Shown one piece after another: positions 42,814-51,754 of a stretch of DNA of 64,000 nt (the first letter of the stretch is position 1; each line of letters begins with the position of its first letter). Source of the stretch: Kiritimatiellales bacterium (GTDB taxonomy: Bacteria; Verrucomicrobiota; Kiritimatiellia; Kiritimatiellales; Pontiellaceae); the NCBI GenBank assembly GCA_003246265.1, contig QKAU01000056.1, forward strand, positions 1-64,000, written 5' to 3'. The notes under the pieces are model-generated. The model worked only from the letters and a program-made list of their open reading frames with translations, was not told the DNA's origin and searched no databases. The position numbers and the translations under genes are program-made.

Positions 42814-43494
42814 GCTCCACCAGGGCGAGACGGACGGATACGGGGCTTCGATGCATACCGTCTCCTTGAGGGTAGGATGGACCACCTCCAGCCGACGGTG
42901 GTGCAGGGCGATCGATCCCGCTTCGTCGTTCCGGACGGCACCGTATTTTCCGTCGCCCGCGATCGGCATCCCGCGGGCAGCGAGCTGTGCGCGGATCTGG
43001 TGGTAACGTCCCGTCTCAAGATCGATCGCCAGCAGGGCTAGGCCGCGTACCTGCCGAATCACCTGGTAGCGGAGCACCGCGCGCTGCGCCCCGGGATCGG
43101 ACGGCCGGCAGACCTGGGCCATGTGGTGATCGTGCGAAAGCCAGTCGACCAGCTCGGCCCCTGCTTGTTCGGGAGAGCCCTCGACAAGCGCGTGGTAGCG
43201 CTTCAGGCACCGGCGCGTGCGGATATCCTCGTTGAGCCGCGCCAGCGCCTTGCTGGTGCGCGCAAAAAGCACGATGCCGCTAACGGCCCGGTCGATGCGA
43301 TGGACGGCGTTGAGGAAGACGGCACCCGGCTTGCCCTTTTCGACGCGCACCCACTCGCGCGCCCAATCCTCCAGGTTCCCCAATCCGGTCCCGCTGTCCT
43401 GCGAGAGCAGACCGGCCGGCTTGTTCACCGCCAGCAGATGGTTGTCCGCGAAGAGAACCAGCGGATCCAATTCCCATGCCCGGTAGTCACTCAT
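42802..43494 (-). CDS. RluA-family pseudouridine synthase
   Basis: A 230-residue enzyme that isomerises uridine in rRNA or tRNA. The catalytic Asp is in [16 protein letters not shown], and the second family motif is [28 protein letters not shown]. No N-terminal S4 domain is present. It overlaps the upstream methyltransferase gene by 8 bases, so it belongs to the tail of the dcw transcript. The exact target uridine is not assignable. Confidence 0.9.
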   Translation of the reverse strand: MSDYRAWELDPLVLFADNHLLAVNKPAGLLSQDSGTGLGNLEDWAREWVRVEKGKPGAVFLNAVHRIDRAVSGIVLFARTSKALARLNEDIRTRRCLKRYHALVEGSPEQAGAELVDWLSHDHHMAQVCRPSDPGAQRAVLRYQVIRQVRGLALLAIDLETGRYHQIRAQLAARGMPIAGDGKYGAVRNDEAGSIALHHRRLEVVHPTLKETVCIEAPYPSVSPWWSLLD

Positions 43495-44341
43495 TGATCC
43501 AGCGGGCCCAGTTGCCGTTGGGCAGCTCCATCGTGCCCGGCTTTCCCGTCAACAGCATTTCGCCGGACTCGATGGTCCCGCCTTCATGGTACTGCCGGAG
43601 CAGGTTTCCGAGCACGATCGGCGAGAAGCCGGGCGTATGCGAGGTGAGCAGCACGAAGCAGGGGTCGTCGGACAGCACCTGGTGCACCAGGTCGAGGGTT
43701 TCCATCAGGCTCTCCTCGATTTTGTAGAGCTCGCCCTTCTTGCCGCGCCCGAACGAAGGGGGATCGAGCAGGATGGCGTCGTAGCGGTTTTCGCGCTTCA
43801 CCTCGCGCCGCAGGAACTTGATGACGTCGTCGACGATCCAGCGGATCGGCGCATCCTGCAGCTGGTTGAGCGCGGCGTTTTCGCGCGCCCACTCCACCAT
43901 GCCCTTCGAGGCGTCGAGGTGGCAGCAGTGCGCCCCGGCCTGCGCGGCGGCCAGCGTGGCGCCGCCCGAATAGGCGAAGAGGTTGAGGAACCGCGGCCCG
44001 CGCTGCCCGGCATTGCGCCGATTCCGCAAGGTGGCGCGGATCCAGTCCCACAGTGCGCGGGTCTCGGGAAAGACGCCCAGATGGCCGAAGTCCGTCGCCG
44101 AGAGCTTCATGACCACGCCGGCGATCCGCACGGTCCATGCCTGCGAAAGGTTGCCGCGCCCCTGCCAGTTCAACCCTTCGTTGCGGTCGAAGCTGGCGGC
44201 CGCCTGCTGCCACAGCCCGGGCGAACCCGGCTTCCACACGGCCTGGGCACAGGGCCGCGCCAGCACCACGTCGCCGAAGCGCTCGAGCTTCCTGCCATCG
44301 CCGCTGTCCAGCAGTTCGTACTGGTCCGTCGCATCTGCCAT
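43487..44341 (-). CDS. Class I SAM-dependent methyltransferase (RlmI/RlmK-like)
   Basis: A 284-residue protein whose central domain (about 100-240) has the SAM motif [20 protein letters not shown], the acidic [14 protein letters not shown] and the catalytic-loop [12 protein letters not shown] typical of rRNA base methyltransferases of the RlmI/RlmK group. The N-terminal part ([17 protein letters not shown]) resembles the short linker seen in stand-alone forms lacking the PUA domain. It lies between ftsW and an RluA-type gene at the end of the dcw cluster, where murG would be expected. rRNA is the probable substrate. Confidence 0.8.
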   Translation of the reverse strand: MADATDQYELLDSGDGRKLERFGDVVLARPCAQAVWKPGSPGLWQQAAASFDRNEGLNWQGRGNLSQAWTVRIAGVVMKLSATDFGHLGVFPETRALWDWIRATLRNRRNAGQRGPRFLNLFAYSGGATLAAAQAGAHCCHLDASKGMVEWARENAALNQLQDAPIRWIVDDVIKFLRREVKRENRYDAILLDPPSFGRGKKGELYKIEESLMETLDLVHQVLSDDPCFVLLTSHTPGFSPIVLGNLLRQYHEGGTIESGEMLLTGKPGTMELPNGNWARWINE

Positions 44342-44353
44342 CGAAACCTTCCC

Positions 44354-45481
44354 CTACACCTTCCGCGCCCGGTCCTTAAAAAGATTGCGCGCGGTGGCCG
44401 ATGCCGGGCACAAGGCCGAGTGCGCAATATTGACCAGGATGCCGACCATCACCCCCGAAATCACCAGGCTCGATCCGCCATAGCTGATGAACGGCAGGGC
44501 AAGCCCCTTCGTGGGAACGCAGCCGGTCACGACCGCGAAGTTGATAAGCGCCTGCAAGGTGATCATGAGCGTGATCCCGAACGCCATGAAACGACCGAAG
44601 TCGTCGCGGGCGTTGAACGCGATGCGCATGCCGAGGATGAAGAGCAGCAGGTACAATCCCACCACGCCGGTGGATGCGACCAGCCCCAGCTCCTCGCCGA
44701 TGATGGGGAAGATGAAATCGGTGTGCGCTTCGGGCAGGTAGTCGTACTTCTGCATGCTGTTGCCGAAGCCGACGCCCAGCAGTTCGCCGCCCGCAAAGGC
44801 GCGCAGCGAATTGATCAACTGCCAGGCCTTGTCCTTCTCGTACTTCTGTGGATCGAGGAAAGCCAGGATGCGGCTCATCCGCTCCTGGTTCTGGAAGATC
44901 AGGAAGACGATGCCGAGCAGCCCGCTCAACCCCGTGATCAGGAGCGGCGCGATGCTTGCCCCGCCCAGGAACATCAGGCAGACGGCCACCGAAGAGACCA
45001 GCATGGTCGTCCCGAAGTCGGGTTCGACGACGATCGGCAGGACGAAGCAGGCCAGCAAACCGAAGGGCACCAGGATGCCGCGCCTCAGCTCGTCGATGCG
45101 CCGCTGGCTGCGCGCAAGCCACCAGGCGAAGAGGACGATCATCGCCACCTTGGCGATTTCCGAAGGCTGGATCGAAACCGGACCGAGCTTGATCCAGCGC
45201 CAGCTGCCGTTGACGGTGGAGCCGATGCCGGGAATCCGCACAAGGACCAGCAGCACGATGGACGCCACGGACATGGGAACCGCCATTTTTTGGAACAGGC
45301 GATAATCAAGCCTGGACACGACCGCCGCGGCGCAAAAGGAAAGCGCCAGCCACAACAGCTGGCGCTTCACAAAATAGGTGGCGTCCTCGTATTTCTCGGA
45401 GCTGGCGCTGGCGAGGATCAGGACACCGAGGGTGACGAGTATCAATACGATCGCGATAAACAGCGAAATGGTCCTGCGCAT
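44354..45481 (-). CDS. ftsW: FtsW-type SEDS peptidoglycan glycosyltransferase
   Basis: A 375-residue integral membrane protein with about ten helices. SEDS hallmarks are present: KLGPVSIQPSEIAK, VVEPDFGTTML (with the catalytic-type Asp), FPIIGEELGL and PFISYGGSSL. FtsW polymerises lipid II with FtsI at the division septum. Position in the dcw cluster favours FtsW over the elongation paralogue RodA. It lies 18 bases after the LysM gene. Confidence 0.92.
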   Translation of the reverse strand: MRRTISLFIAIVLILVTLGVLILASASSEKYEDATYFVKRQLLWLALSFCAAAVVSRLDYRLFQKMAVPMSVASIVLLVLVRIPGIGSTVNGSWRWIKLGPVSIQPSEIAKVAMIVLFAWWLARSQRRIDELRRGILVPFGLLACFVLPIVVEPDFGTTMLVSSVAVCLMFLGGASIAPLLITGLSGLLGIVFLIFQNQERMSRILAFLDPQKYEKDKAWQLINSLRAFAGGELLGVGFGNSMQKYDYLPEAHTDFIFPIIGEELGLVASTGVVGLYLLLFILGMRIAFNARDDFGRFMAFGITLMITLQALINFAVVTGCVPTKGLALPFISYGGSSLVISGVMVGILVNIAHSALCPASATARNLFKDRARKV

Positions 45482-45499
45482 CGATACTCCGTCGCCAGG

Positions 45500-46468
45500 C
45501 TACTCCGCGATCGGAATGCGCAGGCGCTGCCCTTCGCGGACCTGGGTTTCGTCGGTGATGTTGTTCAGCCGCATGATTTCCGCCTTGGTCACGCCGTACT
45601 GGCGCGCCACATCGTCGAGGGTTTCGCCCGGATAGAGCATCTTGTCCTCGACCATGTCGACCTTGACGGTGTCGGCCGGCTCAACCTGCACATCGGCAGG
45701 GGCCGGAGCCACCGGTGCCGGGGCGGGGGCGACGGCGGCCGGCGCAGGCTCCACGACCGGCGCGGCCTCCTTCTTGGGGGCCGTGCTCTTCTGGGCCTTG
45801 GCGGGCACCTTGCCGCCCGCCGGAATATCGAGCGTCTCTCCGGCGATGATCCGGTCGCCCTCGATGTTGTTGAGCGCACGCAGGTCGGCAACGCTCACGC
45901 CGGCGGCCAGCGCGATGCCGGAGAGGGTGTCGCCCTTCTGGATCGTGTAGGTGCCGCCCTTCTTGATCGAAGCCGCAGGCTTGGCGCTGCTGCTCTTCTT
46001 GGCGGCACCGCCGCCACGGCCGGCCGGAACACGCAGTTCCTGCCCCACATAGAGCACGTCGGGATTGGAGAGGCTGTTCAGGCGAACCAGCTCGGCGGTG
46101 GTTGTGCCGAAATCGACGGCCAGCTGCGAGAGAATGTCGCCCTTCTTGACGATGTAGACCTCGGTTCCCGCCGTGGAGACCGGCGGCATGGGTTCGACCG
46201 GCGTGTAGCTCTTACGGGATTCGATGACCGGCGGGGCGTACAGCGGGGCTGCGCCCATGCCCATGTCCTGGTCGGGATAGCCGCCCTGCTGGACCGCGAC
46301 CGCACCGCTGTCCGACGCAGCCTTGTGTTCATGGGCAACGATTCCGCGGTGGCGCGCGCCCGCGCCGCGTCCACTACCTTGCGATTCCGTGGTTACACAA
46401 CCCTGGGTAAGCGCAAACAGGCCCAAAACAGCCACGTGAACTGCCAATACTGCCGACCCGACCTTCAT
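45500..46468 (-). CDS. Exported triple-LysM protein (possible lipoprotein) in the dcw cluster
   Basis: From ATG 46468 the protein has 322 residues: a signal sequence (1-23) ending ALTQGC with a possible lipidated Cys24, then a low-complexity region and three LysM domains (about 105-150, TEVYIVKKGDILSQLAVDFG; about 170-215, GTYTIQKGDTLSGIALAAG; about 275-322) separated by Ala-Pro-rich linkers. LysM domains bind peptidoglycan N-acetylglucosamine. The start is chosen because AAGGAG lies 7 bases before it; upstream in-frame GTG 46519 and ATG 46513 overlap murD. A LysM gene between murD and ftsW is not part of the classical cluster; it may tether the divisome to the wall. Confidence 0.85.
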   Translation of the reverse strand: MKVGSAVLAVHVAVLGLFALTQGCVTTESQGSGRGAGARHRGIVAHEHKAASDSGAVAVQQGGYPDQDMGMGAAPLYAPPVIESRKSYTPVEPMPPVSTAGTEVYIVKKGDILSQLAVDFGTTTAELVRLNSLSNPDVLYVGQELRVPAGRGGGAAKKSSSAKPAASIKKGGTYTIQKGDTLSGIALAAGVSVADLRALNNIEGDRIIAGETLDIPAGGKVPAKAQKSTAPKKEAAPVVEPAPAAVAPAPAPVAPAPADVQVEPADTVKVDMVEDKMLYPGETLDDVARQYGVTKAEIMRLNNITDETQVREGQRLRIPIAE

Positions 46469-46515
46469 AATCAAACTCCTTTTCCACTGCGCCCTCTCGG
46501 CCGCCGATTCCATTT

Positions 46516-47823
46516 TCACATCGCATCACCTCCCGCCTGGACCATTTGCCGGAAAAGCGCCGCGAAGCGCTCACCGCGTTCCTCGAAGCTACGGAACTGG
46601 TCGAAGCTTGCACAGCCGGGTGAAAGAAGGATGGTGTCCCCCGACCGGGCCGCGTTTCGGGCGGCGCTGAAAGCCTGTTCCAGCGTGCCGCATTCCACGC
46701 ACGGGCAAACCCCGTTCCAAGCTTGGTACATTGCTCGGGATGCTTGGCCGATAAGGTATATGCTCCTTACCCGTTCCGCCAGTATTTCTTTTACAAAAGT
46801 GTAGTCGGACTCCTTCGGAAGCCCCCCTGCAAGAAGGTGGATCCGTCCCCTGCAGGCCTGCAGCGCCGCCGCCATCGCCGCCAGGTTGGTGGCCTTGGAA
46901 TCGTCCACGAAAGCGACGCCTCCGGCCTCCCCCAGCCGCTGCAGCCGGTGGGGCAGCGGGCAAAAGCCCCGGGCGGCGGTTTCGGCGGCGGAAAAGGGCA
47001 CTCCGCAAGCCCAGGCCGCGCCCGCCACGGCCGCCCCCGTGCACCCGCCGAGGACCGGGGATTCGAACGGGGTTCCCCGCAGGTCGAGCACCGCCCCCCC
47101 ATGGTGGTGGACGAACCCACTCCCGTAGCTGAAATCGGCTTCCTCCTGGGCACCGAAGGTAATCCAGCGGCGACCGGGGCCCACCTCGTCCCGAAACGTC
47201 CCCGCCAGCCCGATAGGGACCAGGCACGCATCCCCGGCTGAGGAGGAGGGGCCGAAGATGCGTGCCTTGGTGCGCCGATAGACGTCCATGGAGCCGTGGC
47301 GGTCGAGGTGGTTGGGCAGCACATTGAGAAGGATCGCCACGTCGGCCCGGAAGTCGCGGACGGTTTCGAGCTGGAAGGAACTGACCTCCAGCACCAGCCA
47401 TTCCGCCGCCGGATGATCCAGTACCGCCTCGCACGCCGGAATGCCGTAGTTGCCGCCGATCGCCGCCGTCTTGCCGGCGGCCTGCAGGGTTTCGCAGATC
47501 CATTTCACTGCAGTGCTCTTGCCGTTGGAGCCGGTCACCGCGACGGTCCTGCCCCGATGGCGCGACCAGCCGAGTTCCAGCTCGGGCAGCACGGGGATCC
47601 CCGCTCCATGCACAGCGGCCATCCAGGGATGGGCTGGCCCGAAGCCGGGACTGGCGATGCAGGCATCGAATCCGCCCGCCGCCAGGATGCGTCCGAAGCC
47701 GTCGTCGCCGATGGTTTCGCGCGCGGCGACCACGGTTTGCACCCCCTCGGCCTGCAGCAGCCGTTCCGCGGCCTTGCCGCTGCGGCCGTATCCAAGCACC
47801 AGGACTTTCTTGAAGGTTTGCAT
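46516..47823 (-). CDS. murD: UDP-N-acetylmuramoyl-L-alanine:D-glutamate ligase
   Basis: A 435-residue cytoplasmic Mur ligase that adds D-Glu to the peptidoglycan precursor. The N-terminal Rossmann domain begins VLVLGYGRSGKAAERLL; the ATP site is VTGSNGKSTAV; LNVLPNHLDRHGSM and FVDDSKATNLAA are characteristic Mur ligase segments. The start at 47823 overlaps the mraY stop by one base (TGATG). All Mur steps from UDP-MurNAc-tripeptide formation to lipid I, except murC, are represented in this cluster. Confidence 0.94.
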   Translation of the reverse strand: MQTFKKVLVLGYGRSGKAAERLLQAEGVQTVVAARETIGDDGFGRILAAGGFDACIASPGFGPAHPWMAAVHGAGIPVLPELELGWSRHRGRTVAVTGSNGKSTAVKWICETLQAAGKTAAIGGNYGIPACEAVLDHPAAEWLVLEVSSFQLETVRDFRADVAILLNVLPNHLDRHGSMDVYRRTKARIFGPSSSAGDACLVPIGLAGTFRDEVGPGRRWITFGAQEEADFSYGSGFVHHHGGAVLDLRGTPFESPVLGGCTGAAVAGAAWACGVPFSAAETAARGFCPLPHRLQRLGEAGGVAFVDDSKATNLAAMAAALQACRGRIHLLAGGLPKESDYTFVKEILAERVRSIYLIGQASRAMYQAWNGVCPCVECGTLEQAFSAARNAARSGDTILLSPGCASFDQFRSFEERGERFAALFRQMVQAGGDAM

Positions 47824-48962
47824 CAGCGGATCTTCAGGGTGGCGACGCCAATGAGGGCGAAGATGATGGAGAGGATCCAGAAGCGGGTAACGATAACGGT
47901 CTCGACCAGTTCGGGAGGACGGTTTTCGTCCATCGCGCGCTCCTTCTCGACAAATTCGAAGTGGTGGTGCAGCGGCGCGCACTTGAAGACGCGGCGCCCC
48001 TTCCCGTAGCGCTTGCGGGTGTACTTGAACCAGCCGCTCTGGATCATGACGCTGGCCGCCTCGATGACGAACACCCCGCCCACGATGACGAGCAGGAGCT
48101 CCTGCTTGATCAGGATCGCGAGCATGGCGATGGCGCCGCCAATCGCCAGGCTGCCGGTATCGCCCATGAAGATCTTGGCGGGGTGGCAGTTGAACCACAG
48201 GAAGCCCAGCCCGGCGCCGAGCAGTGCGCCGCAAAAGACGGTCAGTTCGCCGCTGCCTCGCACGTAGGGGACCTGGAGGTATTCGGCGAAGTTGAAGTGG
48301 CCGGCCACGTAGGTCAGGAAGAGATAGGCGACCGCCACCGAGTTGGAACAACCAATGGCCAGGCCATCGAGCCCGTCGGTGAGGTTGACCGCGTTGGAGG
48401 CGCCGACGAGGACCAGCACGATGAAGAGCAGCGTACCCGCCGCGCCGAGCTGGAGCACTGGATATTTGAAGAATGGCACCATGAAGTCATGCACCCGCTC
48501 CCGGGTATCCGGAACCGCGCACAGGACGGCGAAGATCACTCCCGCCCACGCCAGCTGCGCCGTGAACTTGGCCTTGGCGCTCAGTCCGTTGCGCCGCTTG
48601 ATCTTGAAATAGTCGTCGGAAAACCCGATCGCGCCCATCAGGCAGAAGGTCCCGAGCGTCAGCAGGATGTGGGGGTTGGTGGGGATCGCCCACAGCAGCG
48701 ACGCCCCGGTGGCGGAGGCGATGATCAGCAAGCCCCCCATGGTCGGCGTGCCGACCTTGCCGCGCTTATCGAGCCCGTCGACCCGGCGGTCCTCCGACAG
48801 CTCGCCGAAATTGACGATGCGCAGGCGACGGATCAGCCAGGGCGCCAAGGCCAGCGAAAGGACAAAAGCGGTCGCCGACGCCCCCAGCGTGCGGAACGTG
48901 ATGTATTGGAAGAGCCGCAGCTCCGACATGTAGCCTTCCAGCAGCGAAAGATAGTAAAGCAT
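47823..48962 (-). CDS. mraY: Phospho-N-acetylmuramoyl-pentapeptide transferase
   Basis: A 379-residue membrane enzyme with about ten helices that makes lipid I. The catalytic and Mg-binding segments are GFSDDYFKIK, NAVNLTDGLDGLAIG, WFNCHPAKIFMGDTGSLAIGG and KCAPLHHHFE. It lies 3 bases after murF and overlaps murD by one base. Alternative starts at Met1 and Met12 are possible; I use the first, which has AGGAG immediately before it. Confidence 0.95.
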   Translation of the reverse strand: MLYYLSLLEGYMSELRLFQYITFRTLGASATAFVLSLALAPWLIRRLRIVNFGELSEDRRVDGLDKRGKVGTPTMGGLLIIASATGASLLWAIPTNPHILLTLGTFCLMGAIGFSDDYFKIKRRNGLSAKAKFTAQLAWAGVIFAVLCAVPDTRERVHDFMVPFFKYPVLQLGAAGTLLFIVLVLVGASNAVNLTDGLDGLAIGCSNSVAVAYLFLTYVAGHFNFAEYLQVPYVRGSGELTVFCGALLGAGLGFLWFNCHPAKIFMGDTGSLAIGGAIAMLAILIKQELLLVIVGGVFVIEAASVMIQSGWFKYTRKRYGKGRRVFKCAPLHHHFEFVEKERAMDENRPPELVETVIVTRFWILSIIFALIGVATLKIR

Positions 48963-48965
48963 CTC

Positions 48966-50300
48966 CTACGTCTCCTTGAAAATATCGAGCACCCGCTCCA
49001 GCCGCTCGCCCCGCGACGCCTTGAGCAGCACCCGGTCGCCCTCGCGCAGCTGGCCCTTCAGGAAGGCCGCCGCCTCGTCGGGCCCATCGCAATGGAAGAC
49101 GGGCCGGCCACCGGCTTCGCAGCGGATCAGGCGACCGAGTTCACCGAGGATTACGACACCATCGAGCGGCAGCGCATCGATGAACCGCCCGAGCGCGGCG
49201 TGTTCGGCTTCGGCGGTCTCGCCCAGTTCGCGCATGCCACCCACCACCGCCCACTTGGCCCCGGGTCCGCGCAGGGCGGCGAAGGTGCGCAGGTTCGCCT
49301 GCATGGAAAGGGGGTTGGCGTTGTAGGCGTCGTTGATGAAAAGTACGCCCCCGCACTCCTCCTGCTGCCATCGCATGGGCGGCGCCTTGAAGCGCGCCAG
49401 ACCATCGGCGATCCGGGCAGGACCCAGTCCCAGCTCGAGGCCCAGGGCGATGGCGCGCAGCGCGTTGCGCATGACATGCTCGCCCGGCTGGGGCATGAGG
49501 TAGTCGAATCCGTCCACCTGAAGGAGGTTCTCGCCCGACCTGCGCCCGACATGGTCCGCGCATCCGCCGAGCGACACGGTGACGACCCGCGCAGCCACCC
49601 TCGGTCTGATCGAGGCGTACCACGGGCTGTCCCGGTCGAGCAGGACGAAGCCGGTGCGGGCCACCTTCTCCGCCAGCCGCCCCTTCTCGGCGGCGATGGC
49701 GTCCAACGAAGGAAAACTCTCGCGATGGGCGTTGCAGATATCGGTCAGGATGCCGGCCGTCGGCTGGAGGAGCTCGGAAAGCACGGCGATCTCGCCGGGG
49801 TGGTTCATGCCGATCTCGAAGACGCCGAACCGCGCACCCGTCGGCATGGCCAGCATGGTGAGGGGAAGGCCGATATGGTTGTTGTAGTTTCCGGCCGTGC
49901 GGTGGGTCTCCCCCTTGAGGGAGAGCACGTCGGCACACATCTCCTTCACCGTGGTCTTGCCGACGCTGCCCGTGACCCCCACCACCGTGGCCGCCCAGGT
50001 CTTGCGATAGCCGCGCGCCAGATCCTGCAGGCCCTTGACCGTGTCGGGCACCTTGAGCAGCGGATTGGCGCTCCACGGGCAATCCTCGCACACCATGGCG
50101 CCCGAGGCCCCCTTGGCAAAGGCTTCGCCGAGAAAGGCGTGGCCGTCGAACCGGTCGCCGCGAACAGCCACGTAGAGGTTTCCCGGACGGAGGGTGCGGG
50201 TATCGTGCGAGACGCCGGTGACGAACCCCTCGGGCATTCCGTTCCTCCAGAGCCGGGAGACCCACTGCGCCAATTCGCCTGGACGGAAGGAGGGCGTCAT
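48966..50300 (-). CDS. murF: UDP-MurNAc-tripeptide:D-alanyl-D-alanine ligase
   Basis: A 444-residue Mur ligase that attaches D-Ala-D-Ala. ATP-binding VVGVTGSVGKTTVKEM, the FEIGMNHPGEIAVLSELLQP segment and NDAYNANPLSMQANL are typical of MurF. The start overlaps the murE stop (ATGA at 50297-50300). It is cytoplasmic and acts before MraY. Confidence 0.94.
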   Translation of the reverse strand: MTPSFRPGELAQWVSRLWRNGMPEGFVTGVSHDTRTLRPGNLYVAVRGDRFDGHAFLGEAFAKGASGAMVCEDCPWSANPLLKVPDTVKGLQDLARGYRKTWAATVVGVTGSVGKTTVKEMCADVLSLKGETHRTAGNYNNHIGLPLTMLAMPTGARFGVFEIGMNHPGEIAVLSELLQPTAGILTDICNAHRESFPSLDAIAAEKGRLAEKVARTGFVLLDRDSPWYASIRPRVAARVVTVSLGGCADHVGRRSGENLLQVDGFDYLMPQPGEHVMRNALRAIALGLELGLGPARIADGLARFKAPPMRWQQEECGGVLFINDAYNANPLSMQANLRTFAALRGPGAKWAVVGGMRELGETAEAEHAALGRFIDALPLDGVVILGELGRLIRCEAGGRPVFHCDGPDEAAAFLKGQLREGDRVLLKASRGERLERVLDIFKET

Positions 50301-51754
50301 CCTGCAATCTCCCTGACCACTTCGCGGTCGTCGAAGGGCACGATGGAGTTGCGGAACTCCTGGTAGGCCTCGTGCCCCTTGCCGGCGACCAGCAGGACAT
50401 CGTTGCGCCCCGTCTCCTCGATGCCCCGGGCGATGGCATCGCGCCGGTCGAGCACCACTTCGAAGCGGCTGTCCGGACCGTAGCCCTTGAGGATGTCCCC
50501 GGCAATGGCGCCGGGATCCTCGCTGCGCGGGTTGTCGGAGGTGATGATCCCGTAGTCGGCCAGCGCGGCGGCCACCTGCCCCATCTTGGTCCGCTTGCCG
50601 CGGTCGCGGTCGCCGCCGCAGCCGAACACGACCACGAGGCGGCCCTTGCAGATTTCACGCAGGGTGGATAGGACGTTGCGCAGCGCATCGTCGGTGTGGG
50701 CATAATCGACAAAGACGCGGCGCCCCTTGCGGGTGGAAACCAGTTCCAGGCGGCCCGGAATCGCCTTCAAGGCATCCAATGCGTTCACCATCGCGGACAA
50801 TCCGATGCCGCAGGCACCCCCTGCGGCGATCGCGGCCAGCGCGTTGTGGATGTTGAAGCGCCCCAGCAGATGAAGCCGGACAAGGGCCTCCCCCCAGGGC
50901 GTGTGGAGGCGAAACGCAGTCCGGTCGGCTTCCACCGAGGCCTCGGTGGCCCGCACCATCGCATCCTCGCGGAAACCGTACGTCACGATGCCCGAACGCA
51001 ACGCCCCCTCTTCCACCAACCGGCGGCCCCACGGGTCGTCGGTGTTGATGACGGCGGTGCGCCCCGCCACCCGGTCCAATCCGGAGAACAGGCGGCTCTT
51101 CGCCGCAAAATAGCGCTCCATGTCGAGGTGGTAATCGAGGTGGTCCTGGGTGAGGTTGGTGAAGACCCCGACCTGGAAATCGATCCCATGCACGCGGTCG
51201 AGCGCCAAGGCGTGGGACGAAACCTCCATCACTGCGGAATCGCATCCCGCCTCCCTCATCTGCTGGAACAGGGCATGGATGTCGGGGGCTTCGGGGGTGG
51301 TGCGGGCGGAGGGAAGGGATCGTTCGCCGATTTCGTAGGACACCGTCCCAAGCAACCCGGGCCGGGCCCCGCCCGCCCGGAGGATTTCGCGCAGCATGAA
51401 GGCGGTGGTGGTCTTCCCGTTGGTTCCGGTGACCCCGATGACGCGCATGGAGCGCGAGAGGTGGCCATAGTAGGCGCTTGCGATTTCAGCCAGGGCGCGG
51501 CGGGCGCGCGGCACCTGGACATGGGCCACCTTCGTTCCGAGATCCAGATCGTGCTCGGACACCACGGCGACGGCCCCTTTTGAAACCGCCTCGGTGATGA
51601 AGCCGGCGCCATCCGTCCGATGGCCCTGCACGGCTACGAAGACCCAGCCCGGCTTGACCTGGCGGGAGTCGTAGGCCATGCCTTCGATCCCGACATCCTG
51701 CGGGCCGTGGACGCCGACCGTCGTGACCTGTTCGAGCAGTTCCCTGAGGTTCAT
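50297..51754 (-). CDS. murE: UDP-MurNAc-tripeptide synthetase, meso-diaminopimelate type
   Basis: A 485-residue Mur ligase. The ATP site is VIGVTGTNGKTTTAFML, and the amino-acid selectivity motif SDNPRSEDP contains DNPR, the signature of enzymes that add meso-diaminopimelate, so the organism should have Gram-negative-type peptidoglycan. The start at 51754 overlaps the ftsI stop (ATGA). An apparent upstream extension of the frame lies within ftsI and is not used. Confidence 0.95.
   Translation of the reverse strand: MNLRELLEQVTTVGVHGPQDVGIEGMAYDSRQVKPGWVFVAVQGHRTDGAGFITEAVSKGAVAVVSEHDLDLGTKVAHVQVPRARRALAEIASAYYGHLSRSMRVIGVTGTNGKTTTAFMLREILRAGGARPGLLGTVSYEIGERSLPSARTTPEAPDIHALFQQMREAGCDSAVMEVSSHALALDRVHGIDFQVGVFTNLTQDHLDYHLDMERYFAAKSRLFSGLDRVAGRTAVINTDDPWGRRLVEEGALRSGIVTYGFREDAMVRATEASVEADRTAFRLHTPWGEALVRLHLLGRFNIHNALAAIAAGGACGIGLSAMVNALDALKAIPGRLELVSTRKGRRVFVDYAHTDDALRNVLSTLREICKGRLVVVFGCGGDRDRGKRTKMGQVAAALADYGIITSDNPRSEDPGAIAGDILKGYGPDSRFEVVLDRRDAIARGIEETGRNDVLLVAGKGHEAYQEFRNSIVPFDDREVVREIAG

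Noticed and set aside
43586-46804. A 1072-codon open frame on the plus strand opposite the dcw genes
   Set aside because: It is antisense to methyltransferase, ftsW and LysM genes with clear motifs; its composition is what GC-rich codons give in the complementary frame.
47961-50366. An 801-codon plus-strand open frame opposite mraY and murF
   Set aside because: Antisense shadow of two well-identified genes.
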